Below are positions 1 to 6,553 of a stretch of 15,670 bases of DNA, piece by piece. Positions within the stretch are counted from its first letter, which is position 1; the number at the start of each line of letters is the position of its first letter. Source of the DNA: Actinomycetota bacterium (GTDB lineage Bacteria > Actinomycetota > Geothermincolia > Fen-727 > JAQURN01); contig JAQURN010000012.1 of assembly GCA_028715585.1 (NCBI GenBank), positions 1 through 15,670 of the forward strand. Direction: 5' to 3'. Under the pieces are notes generated by a model, which did no database searches, was not told the origin of the DNA, and was given only the letters and a program-made list of their open reading frames with translations. A program made the translations under genes and the position numbers.

Positions 1-466
1 TTTTAACTATGTCCAGCTTGGAGAATTCAAGAGAGAGACTTTCAAGCCCCGCCGCGGTAACGACTTCCAGTGATGCGGAAGAGGAAAGACCGGATTCCAG
101 AGGTAAGTCCCCAAAGAAGAAGGCGTCAAAAGAGGGAAGCTCACCGGCAATTTTCTTTGCGTAAAGACATACCCCCCGCACGTAGTCTGCCCAGTCGTCT
201 TGCTTTTCAATCTTTTCTGGATAAATGGTTGCCTCTCGGTCAAGGGTTGCGGAGTAGAGCCTTATCGGCGGGATTTCAGATTGCCTGATGAGCATGTAAG
301 TTCCCTGTTCTACGGCAATGGGGAGAACAAAGCCACCATTATAATCGGTATGTTCCCCTATCAGGTTCACTCTTCCAGGGGCGAAGTAGAGGTCAACCTT
401 CCCTTTTCTGCCGAATCTCGATTCGAACTGCACGAGCATTTCTCGCACTTTAGGCTCTTGAAGCAT
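1..466 (-). CDS. galK: Galactokinase, N-terminal part (runs off the window)
   Basis: Galactokinase phosphorylates galactose to galactose-1-phosphate with ATP, the first committed step of the Leloir pathway, in the cytoplasm. The minus-strand frame from ATG at 466 stays open for 155 codons to the window edge; the C-terminal part, more than half of a typical protein of about 350-390 residues, lies outside. Two family hallmarks are visible. The galactokinase signature GRVNLIGEHTDY is at residues 31-42. The GHMP-kinase phosphate-binding loop is at about 122-131 (P-x-E-S-G-L-S-S-S-A), where a Glu-Ser pair precedes the Gly instead of the more usual Gly/Ala-containing sequence. The start lies 17 nt inside the end of galT in another frame, so the two genes are almost certainly cotranscribed and coupled. 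The identification is secure; only the missing C-terminus prevents a check for intactness. Confidence 0.93.
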   Translation of the reverse strand, partial: MLQEPKVREMLVQFESRFGRKGKVDLYFAPGRVNLIGEHTDYNGGFVLPIAVEQGTYMLIRQSEIPPIRLYSATLDREATIYPEKIEKQDDWADYVRGVCLYAKKIAGELPSFDAFFFGDLPLESGLSSSASLEVVTAAGLESLSLEFSKLDIVK

Positions 467-1448
467 CTTGTCCTTCCTCGTGATCCCTCTCGGCGATTTC
501 TCGAACCTTTTCTCTGAGCTCCGCCGCTTTTTCTTCGGGGCACGTAGGGTTTATTGTTGCCCAAGCGCCACTTTCCGAAGACGCGTTGAATTTTAGCAGT
601 CCTCTTTCCCTCATGGGTGGGTAGAATTCGATGTGGAAGTGGTAAGAGTCGTAGTTTTCGCCATCCGTGGGCATCTGGTGCATGCACATCATGTAGGGAA
701 AGAGAACGTCGAACAGACTATCGTATGCGCCGGTGATGCATTTCAACGCCTCCGCGAGTCCACGCATTTCCTCTTTGCTCATATGGGAAAGGCTTTGCAG
801 GTGTCTTTTGGAAAGGATATCAACCTGGTATGGATATTCCGCGAATGAGGGGATGAAAGCAGCGAAGTGCGCATTCTGATAAACCATCCTCGAGCCCTCG
901 CTCGTTTCTTTTTCTAATAGGTCACAGAGAAGGCATCGGTCATTTTTTTTCTGATAATCAAGACAAGAGGCAAGTTCGGTTTTTATCTTGAGCGGAATGA
1001 AGGGATAGGCGTAAATCTGTCCGTGTGGATGTATCATCGTAACTCCTACTGCCTCGCCCCTGTTCTCAAATATGAAGACGTATTTTATACCCTCGATACT
1101 TCCGAGTTCCTCGAACCTCTCCCTCCAGTGAGCCACCAGCTTCTCGATGTGCTCGATTGGCAGCTCAGGAAGAGTGACATTGTGGTTGGGAGAGTAAAGG
1201 GTTACTTCGCATTTTCCGAAAGCCGGCTTAACTGGAACCAGCTCGTCGCCAGGAAAATCCGGCTCTGGGGGGGTTAAAGAGAGCGAAGGGAAGTCATTAG
1301 GGTAGGCATAGATTTCGTAGTCGTCTGGCACCTTACCCGAGCCAGGGCAAAAAGGGCAGACATCTCGAGCTAGGTGAGGGCGGTCTGCCCTGTGAGGGGC
1401 TACTATCATCCATGTTCTCAAAAGTGGATTCCATCTCAGTTCTGCCAA
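450..1448 (-). CDS. galT: Galactose-1-phosphate uridylyltransferase
   Basis: This enzyme exchanges UMP between UDP-glucose and galactose-1-phosphate, giving UDP-galactose and glucose-1-phosphate, the second Leloir step. The 332-residue length matches bacterial GalT. The catalytic HPHGQ is at residues 140-144, with His142 the expected nucleophile that is uridylylated. An N-terminal CPFC pair (31-34) is the usual metal-binding site, and the C-terminal YHFHIEFYPP segment is typical of the family. The start codon is TTG at 1448, chosen because a GGAG Shine-Dalgarno lies about six bases upstream and the residues that follow (AELRWNPLLRTWMIVAPHR) fit the family N-terminus. An ATG slightly upstream is out of frame. 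The gene is first in a galT-galK operon and overlaps galK by 17 nt. No galE is visible here. Confidence 0.95.
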   Translation of the reverse strand: MAELRWNPLLRTWMIVAPHRADRPHLARDVCPFCPGSGKVPDDYEIYAYPNDFPSLSLTPPEPDFPGDELVPVKPAFGKCEVTLYSPNHNVTLPELPIEHIEKLVAHWRERFEELGSIEGIKYVFIFENRGEAVGVTMIHPHGQIYAYPFIPLKIKTELASCLDYQKKNDRCLLCDLLEKETSEGSRMVYQNAHFAAFIPSFAEYPYQVDILSKRHLQSLSHMSKEEMRGLAEALKCITGAYDSLFDVLFPYMMCMHQMPTDGENYDSYHFHIEFYPPMRERGLLKFNASSESGAWATINPTCPEEKAAELREKVREIAERDHEEGQDASRA

Positions 1449-1539
1449 TGCTTCTCCATTCCCTGCGAGAGCCCTATGAGAGTCTTCACCAGGACATCAA
1501 AAGGAGACTCTCTCGGTTCTAAACGCGATGCCCCAGTAG

Positions 1540-1552
1540 ATTATAGATTATA
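1540..1552 (-). promoter_or_regulatory. Candidate -10 elements for the galTK operon
   Basis: Read on the minus strand, two perfect TATAAT hexamers occur in tandem (1552-1547 and 1545-1540) as a seven-base direct repeat, about 95-100 nt upstream of the galT TTG. No convincing TTGACA-like -35 box is seen at 17 nt from either. The position and the perfect -10 match support a gal promoter, but the missing -35 keeps confidence modest. Confidence 0.35.
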
Positions 1553-1726
1553 CGAGCAAAGAACTTGTTTCGTCTTCGGTTCTTCCAAGTTTCTTTGCGC
1601 AATGAAGATTTATGCCTGATAGCTGCTATTCGGGTAAAATAGATTGCGGATAGCGGTTCATATTGCAAGAAGTCCAGTGGATTGGGCATTTGCCGTATTT
1701 CAAAAAGTTAATGGAAGAAGGGGTTG

Positions 1727-2341
1727 ATGGGAGTGAAATGCGCAAAGTGCGGAACGGAGAATTCCCAAGAGAGCAGTTACTGCAAGGAATGCGGAGCACT
1801 CCTGGGGGAAGAAGAAACTGGTGAGGTGGAAGCCCTCGGCGAGATTCAGCCAACCGGGTTTGCGCGTTTTCTTTCCGCGGTGTGGGGAAGAAAGGGCCCT
1901 ATTCTCATGGCAATCTGTGTGGGGCTGATGATGGGATTGGTATTTGCCCCCTGGGCATTTGTAAACCTGAAGCTTGCGGGGCTTACCATTGCCTCAAGGC
2001 AGTACTCAGGGTGGGAAATTTACGTTCCACGCATACTTTTCTTTCTTTCCATCATCCCCCTCGCGATTTCTCTTTTGCTCATTGTTGGGATTGGCACCAG
2101 GAGAAGAGTTATCGAGACCCACATATGCACCTTCTTCGCGGGTGTCATATTTACCGTGTGGCTTGTTGTTTTTTTGATGAGTAACGTTTTAAGCTCTTTC
2201 ATTGCGAGGCTCAAGGTGGTGCAATTCAACCCAATAGGTGGCCAGGTGGCGACCATTTTTCTCCTTGCGGGCTTCATAATAGGGATAATTATTACCAGCT
2301 ATGATAGGGGAAGGCTTCTCCGCTCTATAGAGGAAGGATAG
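1727..2341 (+). CDS. Zinc-ribbon integral membrane protein, unknown function
   Basis: The protein of 204 residues begins with a zinc ribbon, CxxC at 5-8 and CxxC at 19-22, followed by an acidic linker and about four hydrophobic segments (roughly 58-80, 102-122, 134-155 and 172-190). The predicted layout is a cytoplasmic metal-binding head on a four-helix membrane domain. Such zinc_ribbon membrane proteins are common in bacteria and mostly uncharacterised. ATG 1727 is used here, but the purine-rich GAAGAAGGGG ends only three bases before it. GTG at 1733 would give a better-spaced start and a protein beginning MKCAKCG, the usual start of such ribbons, so the true start may be 1733. The next gene, which also carries a zinc ribbon and a membrane segment, begins 73 bases downstream on the same strand, suggesting a shared job at the membrane. 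Confidence 0.75.
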   Translation: MGVKCAKCGTENSQESSYCKECGALLGEEETGEVEALGEIQPTGFARFLSAVWGRKGPILMAICVGLMMGLVFAPWAFVNLKLAGLTIASRQYSGWEIYVPRILFFLSIIPLAISLLLIVGIGTRRRVIETHICTFFAGVIFTVWLVVFLMSNVLSSFIARLKVVQFNPIGGQVATIFLLAGFIIGIIITSYDRGRLLRSIEEG

Positions 2342-2414
2342 GGCGAAAAGAGGGCCGCAAGTTTTTTTGGATTTTTTGGGACCTATGCGAAACCGAAAGC
2401 GAGGTGTTTGAAGA

Positions 2415-4172
2415 ATGGATTTTAGTATTCTCACCAAACTCATGGAAAAGCTTGGAGAGCTAAGAATGCCTCGCGAGGAAATCGAAGAAGGAGAGGGGGA
2501 GTCAGTGGGTCCCGAGGCGGTCGAGAGCGCCTCAATCGAGAAGTCTGCCCAAGCTCCGGAGCAAGTCGTGGAAGAAAAAGGAGCAAAAGATTTTACTTCA
2601 GTAGCCGAGGAAGTTTCGGAGGAAAAAGAAAACAAGCGCCTTCTCAGGTATTGTCCCCACTGTGGCAAGGAGGTAGAACCTGACGCTAAGTACTGCACGA
2701 GGTGCGCCACCCTGCTCGAAGAACCCCAGGAAAAGGGGTTTGGCAAGAAGAGAGTCGAGGTTCCAAAAGCGCCTGTTCGACCATGGGCTATGAAGGCGGG
2801 AAATAAGGTGAGGCGGATGTCCAGGAGGGCGAAGATAGGCATCCCCGTAACGTTCTTCCTTATAATCGCGGTGGTGGTTGCCCTGTTTGTGCTTGCCGCG
2901 ATTCACAGTCCCTCTTCTACCCTCGAGCGGTACCTCTCGCTTATCAAGCAAGGCCGCTACGAGCTTGCTCATGACCTCATAGCGGAATCCGGCAGATTTA
3001 CCGAGCTCGATTATTTCACGAAATGGCAGAGGTTCCAGGCGGATGAGCTCGGTCCCCTGAGAGAGTATCGCATTACGCCTGGAGGGGAGAAAAGCGAATT
3101 TCTCGGCAAGTATCTCGACTCTGGAGAGGAAGGGAAGAATAGATATACCGCGACGCTTATGTTTGCCGATGCCAGCTATGATGCCGAGTTTGAGGTTGAA
3201 GACGCCGGTGGTTTCTGGCCGATTAAAAGATACCGCTTGAGGCTTGGGAGCGGCAGTAGCAGAGTCATGACTTCCATCGGCGGAGCGGAGGTGTATATCG
3301 ATGGGGTTTACGCCGGCGAGGTCGAGGAAAACTCCTTTTTCAAGAACGCTAAATCGCTGAAGGAGCTGCCGGCTAGCCCAGCGGAGGCGGTGGATTACGC
3401 GAAGAAGATAGCCCAAACCATTACTGGACTCGCGAACGAGATAGAGAACCTCGTCCAGAGCGTGGACGATATTGCGTTGGATGTGCAACGAATAGTGAAC
3501 AAATTCGGCTCCACGGGGGTTTCCTGGGCTGAAGTTGTTGATGCGGCGGGGGAAACACTTTCCTCAGGCAAGGGTTTTTGGACGGATGTCTCCAGGTTTG
3601 CTATGGGCTTCTACTGGCTGTTTGGTGGAGGTGACGATGGCAGCTTGAGAAGTGAGCTTTCTCACAGTGTTCAAACCTATGATTTCAAAGACCTCCCCGA
3701 TGGATACCATAAAATCACGGTGAAGGCGCCGGGTGCAAAGGAGGAAAACCTGGATTTCATCGCGCCAGACCACCTTTTCATCGAGCTCAAACCCTCGCAA
3801 AAGACAAAGGAAGGCTTGCTTACCGCTATGAATTCATATTACGCGATTGTGGCGTCCTCTCTCGCGAACCCAAATGGAGATGCTCTGCCGGCTATTTTGG
3901 GTGGAAGCTTGCTAGAAGAGGTTTCCCAGGATGTAGCGAGGCGAGCTTTGGAGGGAAAGCAGACGATAACGGATTTGCGGAAGCTCGATTACGAAAAAAT
4001 AGAGCTTCTCTCGCCTGACGTAGCGACGGTTGAGACAGTAGAGGTATGGAACATAAACGAACTCCAAGCAGGAGCTCTTGTCTCCGCTCAGAATGACATA
4101 AAAAGGCAGAAAGTTTATACCTTGAGACTCGAGGAAGACACCTGGAAGGTCGTAGAGCGGAAAGAAATCTAG
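2415..4172 (+). CDS. Zinc-ribbon, single-pass membrane protein with TcaA/YvbJ-like extracytoplasmic region
   Basis: This 585-residue protein has, in order: an acidic low-complexity N-terminus (20-75); a zinc ribbon with C80, C83, C94 and C97; a basic stretch then one transmembrane helix (about 142-164); an NTF2-like-looking segment (about 168-275) starting with the STLERYLSLIKQGRYELAHDL helix; a PEGA-like beta segment (about 285-303, AEVYIDGVYAGEV) whose partner strand seems to resume at 424-440 (FKDLPDGYHKITVKAPG); and a C-terminal NTF2-like-looking part (465-585). The order zinc ribbon, transmembrane helix, extracytoplasmic repeats resembles TcaA/YvbJ-type envelope proteins, but that is a resemblance of architecture and not a proven family call. 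ATG 2415 follows GAGGTG with an eight-base gap. Positive charges before the helix put the ribbon in the cytoplasm and the large domain outside. It probably works with the upstream zinc-ribbon membrane protein. Confidence 0.8.
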   Translation: MDFSILTKLMEKLGELRMPREEIEEGEGESVGPEAVESASIEKSAQAPEQVVEEKGAKDFTSVAEEVSEEKENKRLLRYCPHCGKEVEPDAKYCTRCATLLEEPQEKGFGKKRVEVPKAPVRPWAMKAGNKVRRMSRRAKIGIPVTFFLIIAVVVALFVLAAIHSPSSTLERYLSLIKQGRYELAHDLIAESGRFTELDYFTKWQRFQADELGPLREYRITPGGEKSEFLGKYLDSGEEGKNRYTATLMFADASYDAEFEVEDAGGFWPIKRYRLRLGSGSSRVMTSIGGAEVYIDGVYAGEVEENSFFKNAKSLKELPASPAEAVDYAKKIAQTITGLANEIENLVQSVDDIALDVQRIVNKFGSTGVSWAEVVDAAGETLSSGKGFWTDVSRFAMGFYWLFGGGDDGSLRSELSHSVQTYDFKDLPDGYHKITVKAPGAKEENLDFIAPDHLFIELKPSQKTKEGLLTAMNSYYAIVASSLANPNGDALPAILGGSLLEEVSQDVARRALEGKQTITDLRKLDYEKIELLSPDVATVETVEVWNINELQAGALVSAQNDIKRQKVYTLRLEEDTWKVVERKEI

Positions 4173-4195
4173 GTATACCTCTCGGCTGGAAGTGG

Positions 4196-4273
4196 CGGGG
4201 TGTAGCGCAGCCAGGTTAGCGCGCGTGCTTTGGGAGCACGAGGTCGCCGGTTCGAATCCGGCCACCCCGACCA
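4196..4273 (+). tRNA. tRNA-Pro (anticodon TGG), CCA encoded
   Basis: All four arms fold. The acceptor stem is CGGGGTG/CACCCCG, the D stem GCGC/GCGC, the anticodon stem CGTGC/GCACG with loop TTTGGGA (anticodon TGG, G37 as expected for proline), and the T arm GCCGG-TTCGAAT-CCGGC. The discriminator is A, followed by an encoded CCA at 4271-4273. It begins 23 bases after the preceding stop codon. Its 3' side faces the A+T-rich restriction-modification cassette, a common arrangement for integrated elements. Confidence 0.97.
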
Positions 4274-4578
4274 ACCCTCACGAAGCTCCCTACCAAAATA
4301 CCCCCCAACATCGTGAAACTCCGTAACCCCTGCGAATCTTGCCGCTACCCAGTTTGCCTACTCGCCAGAAATCCGAGAGCTTTTTCGGACAGCGGCGGGG
4401 CTGAAAGAGAGAAAGAAGTCGCCCTTACCATAGCCGTCCTGTATACAGGTGACAGCAAAACTCCCCTGAAGATTTTTGTTGGTTGGTTTTAATTTGTGCG
4501 GCTATTTCCTCTGTTTAGGCGATGCCCCTATTTATAGCTGAACCTCGATTTTCGTGTCGCGTCCCTGTGCTATAGTAA
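4274..4578 (+). other. Intergenic stretch between tRNA-Pro and the RM cassette
   Basis: No convincing gene is seen here. An open frame of 59 codons from GTG 4313 to TAA 4490-4492 contains a few cysteines but has no Shine-Dalgarno and no recognisable family, so it is not called. A perfect 12-base palindrome, CCTGTATACAGG, lies at 4438-4449. Composition becomes gradually more A+T-rich to the right. The stretch may be scar tissue from the insertion that brought in the downstream genes; no integrase remnant was recognised. Confidence 0.5.
4568..4576 (+). promoter_or_regulatory. Candidate extended -10 promoter for the RM operon
   Basis: TGCTATAGT is an extended -10 (TGn followed by TATAGT, five of six matches to TATAAT). 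It lies about 90 bases upstream of the methyltransferase start and just before the XRE-tail remnant. The -35 region is poor (ATTTTC or TTTTCG at 16-17 bases), as is common for extended -10 promoters. It would drive the three-gene cassette if the original controller promoter was lost. Confidence 0.35.
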
Positions 4579-4662
4579 ACGCAGGCAGAGCGACTAAGCA
4601 TTGCTGCGGCTAAAATTGCCAAAGCCCTTGGTGTTTCGGTTGCCGATTTATTTAAGGACTAA
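4579..4662 (+). pseudogene. C-terminal remnant of an XRE/Cro-type helix-turn-helix regulator
   Basis: Following an in-frame stop at 4576, the frame reads about 27 residues ending in AAAKIAKALGVSVADLFKD and a TAA at 4660-4662, seven bases before the methyltransferase start. This ending (LS-x-A-KIAKALGVS-x-x-LF) is the hallmark last helix of XRE-family DNA-binding domains. The recognition helices and the N-terminus are absent, and recognisable similarity starts near 4594, so the rest was probably removed by the rearrangement that formed the left junction. In Type II systems such as PvuII and BamHI, small XRE-type controller (C) proteins regulate the endonuclease; this may be the tail of such a gene. 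The methyltransferase ribosome binding site (AAGGA, 4654-4658) lies inside the tail, which may explain why the fragment is retained. Confidence 0.6.
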
Positions 4663-4668
4663 AATTTT

Positions 4669-5523
4669 ATGGCGACAACACACAAATTGATAATTGGAAA
4701 TTGTATGAGTATGGAAGAAATTCCGGACGGAAGCGTTCACTTAATGGTTACTTCCCCACCATACTTTAATGCACCCTTTGATTATAAGGGGTTGTTTAAG
4801 AGTTATGGACAATATCTTGGCGTATTGAGGAATTTTGCAAAAGAAACTTTTAGAGTTTTACAAGACGGAAGGATTGCCGTTCTCAACATTGACGACATGT
4901 TAATTAACGGCGAAAAATTTCCAATCGTTGCTGATGCAACAAAAATTTTTCAAGAGGCGGGTTTTAGATATAGAGATAAAATTATTTGGAAAAAACCAGA
5001 CGGTTATTTGAGGATTAGTCGCCGTAGCGGGGTAATGCTTCAAAATCCTTACCCTATGTATTTTTACCCGGATAACCTATTAGAAAGTATTCTCATTTTC
5101 CAAAAGGGAAAATTCAATTATCGCTCAATTTCCGAAGAGGTTCGCGAGGCCTCCAAAGTTGAGATGAAAGAATTTTCCAGCGGGAAATGGTATATGACAC
5201 TTTGGGAAATGAATAACGTAATGCCCGGTTCGCCCTTAGAAAAAGACATTGCGGCTTTTCCCGAAGAACTGCCTTATCGTGCAATAAAACTTTTTTCTTA
5301 CAAAGATGAAATAATTTTAGACCCATTCGTCGGTAGTGGCACGACTATGAAAAAAGCGAGAGAACTAGGAAGAAACAGTATCGGCTATGAAATAAAAAAA
5401 TCACTTGTGCCTATCATTAAGAAAAAACTAGGTTTTGATGGACAAGATACGCTTTTCGCATCTCTAAACGACAAATTTGAAATTGTTTATCGTAAAGAAG
5501 GAAGATATGGACCTATCCGCTAA
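4669..5523 (+). CDS. DNA methyltransferase of a Type II-like restriction-modification system (beta class)
   Basis: This 284-residue enzyme should transfer a methyl group from S-adenosylmethionine to an exocyclic amino group in DNA, protecting host DNA from the neighbouring nuclease. Motif IV, TSPPY, is at 28-32; the AdoMet-binding motif I, DPFVGSGTT, is at 218-226, followed by RNSIGYEI. A conserved FPEELPYRAIKLF segment precedes motif I. Motif IV before motif I defines the beta class. SPPY is most typical of N4-cytosine methylases such as M.PvuII, but N6-adenine specificity is not excluded. The stretch between (about 100-190) would hold the target-recognition part. ATG 4669 follows AAGGA at about ten bases. 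The gene is A+T-rich compared with the flanking housekeeping genes, and its last 17 bases overlap the next start, showing translational coupling. Confidence 0.9.
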   Translation: MATTHKLIIGNCMSMEEIPDGSVHLMVTSPPYFNAPFDYKGLFKSYGQYLGVLRNFAKETFRVLQDGRIAVLNIDDMLINGEKFPIVADATKIFQEAGFRYRDKIIWKKPDGYLRISRRSGVMLQNPYPMYFYPDNLLESILIFQKGKFNYRSISEEVREASKVEMKEFSSGKWYMTLWEMNNVMPGSPLEKDIAAFPEELPYRAIKLFSYKDEIILDPFVGSGTTMKKARELGRNSIGYEIKKSLVPIIKKKLGFDGQDTLFASLNDKFEIVYRKEGRYGPIR

Positions 5524-6553
5524 AATCAAAGGAATAAAATATAAGCCGATGCTCTGCCGAGAGTTAGAAATTTTTGACCCCAAAGATTTAGAAAGGGCTT
5601 TATCTTCTTGCGCATCGTTTATTTTGAAAATAGACAAAGAAAAACAAGTCGCAATAAGTTGGTGGGTTTCAGCAAAACGCACTCGTTCTTATCCATACGC
5701 AAGAGTTTATGACACATTAGGTTTTTCTGGAAAGAAAATAACAATAATCCCAGTTGTTAAAGATGAAGGAAAAGAAGGCGATAGAGATTTTTTGCAGTGG
5801 GATACAATTTCGTTAATGAGTTTACTCGGCGTGTTTGTTATCGTTGCCTATTACAACGACGCTGAAAGAAGCGCAAGATACAGACACAAGATTACAAGCC
5901 AGCGTTTTGATATTGATTACATCAGGGAACAAATCAAAAATATTCTTTCCTATCAATCAGATGCCTTACATTGGAATTTGGCACACATCGATGAAGTTGG
6001 ACAGATTGGGCAGAAGGCGTTAGAGGCTTACGCCGAAATTTCTAAAAAGCTAAAAGTAGAAATGCACTCACGCCAGAGTGCGGAAAAAAGAGTCGCTGAA
6101 CTTTTGAAGGGCAAAGATGAATTTATGAAATTGTCGCGAATGTTGGCAGAGAAAGCTCAAAAGCGGGAAAGATTAACTGTTCAACCAAAAGAGCATTTAG
6201 AGGGGACAAAAGCGATTATCACGATACAAAATTATTTAGGCGGATTTTATTATTTCACATCTGACGAAGCCGAAATTAAAGGAAATGATGTTTTTCTCAT
6301 TGAGGGCAAACACAGCAAAAATAACTCCTTGCCATCGCTGGAAGATATTAAAGACGGATTACTTAAAATGATTTTATTTACCAACCTTGAAGATGTAAAA
6401 ATTGATAGCAAAAAATATAACCCTGTGGCGGTCTTAAAACTAACAGTTGAAAATCATTTCGATTCTAAAAATCTAAACGAAACACAAAAAGAGATTTTGG
6501 AATTATTAAACAAAGAGGCGAAAATCAACGGCTTCTTAATAGAGACTATCTAG
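5507..6553 (+). CDS. Probable restriction endonuclease, PD-(D/E)XK-like, partner of the upstream methylase
   Basis: The 348-residue protein is called a nuclease from context and from one motif. Near its C-terminus, a D253-x12-E266-G-K268 pattern in a predicted strand-turn-strand (SDEAEIKGNDVFLIEGKHSK) fits the metal-binding core of PD-(D/E)XK nucleases. The N-terminal half (1-125) is a distinct conserved-looking region rich in W, Y and R (SWWVSAKRTRSYPYARVYDT), followed by helices (130-225) with many charged residues that may form a coiled linker. ATG 5507 is preferred over the in-frame TTG at 5477 because AAGAAGGAAG lies just upstream of the ATG; the start then overlaps the methylase end by 17 nt. 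Its order after a beta-class methylase argues for a Type II enzyme. The exact restriction family and target were not recognised. Confidence 0.68.
   Translation: MDLSAKIKGIKYKPMLCRELEIFDPKDLERALSSCASFILKIDKEKQVAISWWVSAKRTRSYPYARVYDTLGFSGKKITIIPVVKDEGKEGDRDFLQWDTISLMSLLGVFVIVAYYNDAERSARYRHKITSQRFDIDYIREQIKNILSYQSDALHWNLAHIDEVGQIGQKALEAYAEISKKLKVEMHSRQSAEKRVAELLKGKDEFMKLSRMLAEKAQKRERLTVQPKEHLEGTKAIITIQNYLGGFYYFTSDEAEIKGNDVFLIEGKHSKNNSLPSLEDIKDGLLKMILFTNLEDVKIDSKKYNPVAVLKLTVENHFDSKNLNETQKEILELLNKEAKINGFLIETI

Noticed and set aside
2189..2842. Minus-strand frame of 217 residues, rich in Ser and Phe
   Set aside because: It spans the ends of two real plus-strand genes and has the low-complexity composition of a shadow frame.
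2598..3488. Minus-strand frame of 296 residues
   Set aside because: It is antisense to the zinc-ribbon membrane protein, whose motifs, start and ribosome binding site are clear; the reverse frame shows no recognisable domain.
4171..4180. Palindrome AGGTATACCT at the end of the membrane-protein gene
   Set aside because: It is only ten bases and overlaps the stop codon; most likely chance. It was also considered as a -10 for tRNA-Pro, but no -35 is seen.
3912..4274. Minus-strand frame of 120 residues beginning MVGVAGFEPATSCSQSTRA
   Set aside because: This is the well-known artefact of reading a tRNA gene (here tRNA-Pro) on the wrong strand; the rest is antisense to the 585-residue membrane protein.
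4313..4492. Open frame of 59 codons from GTG between tRNA-Pro and the methylase
   Set aside because: There is no Shine-Dalgarno, no recognised family and no sign of coding bias. It is kept only as a note in the intergenic entry.
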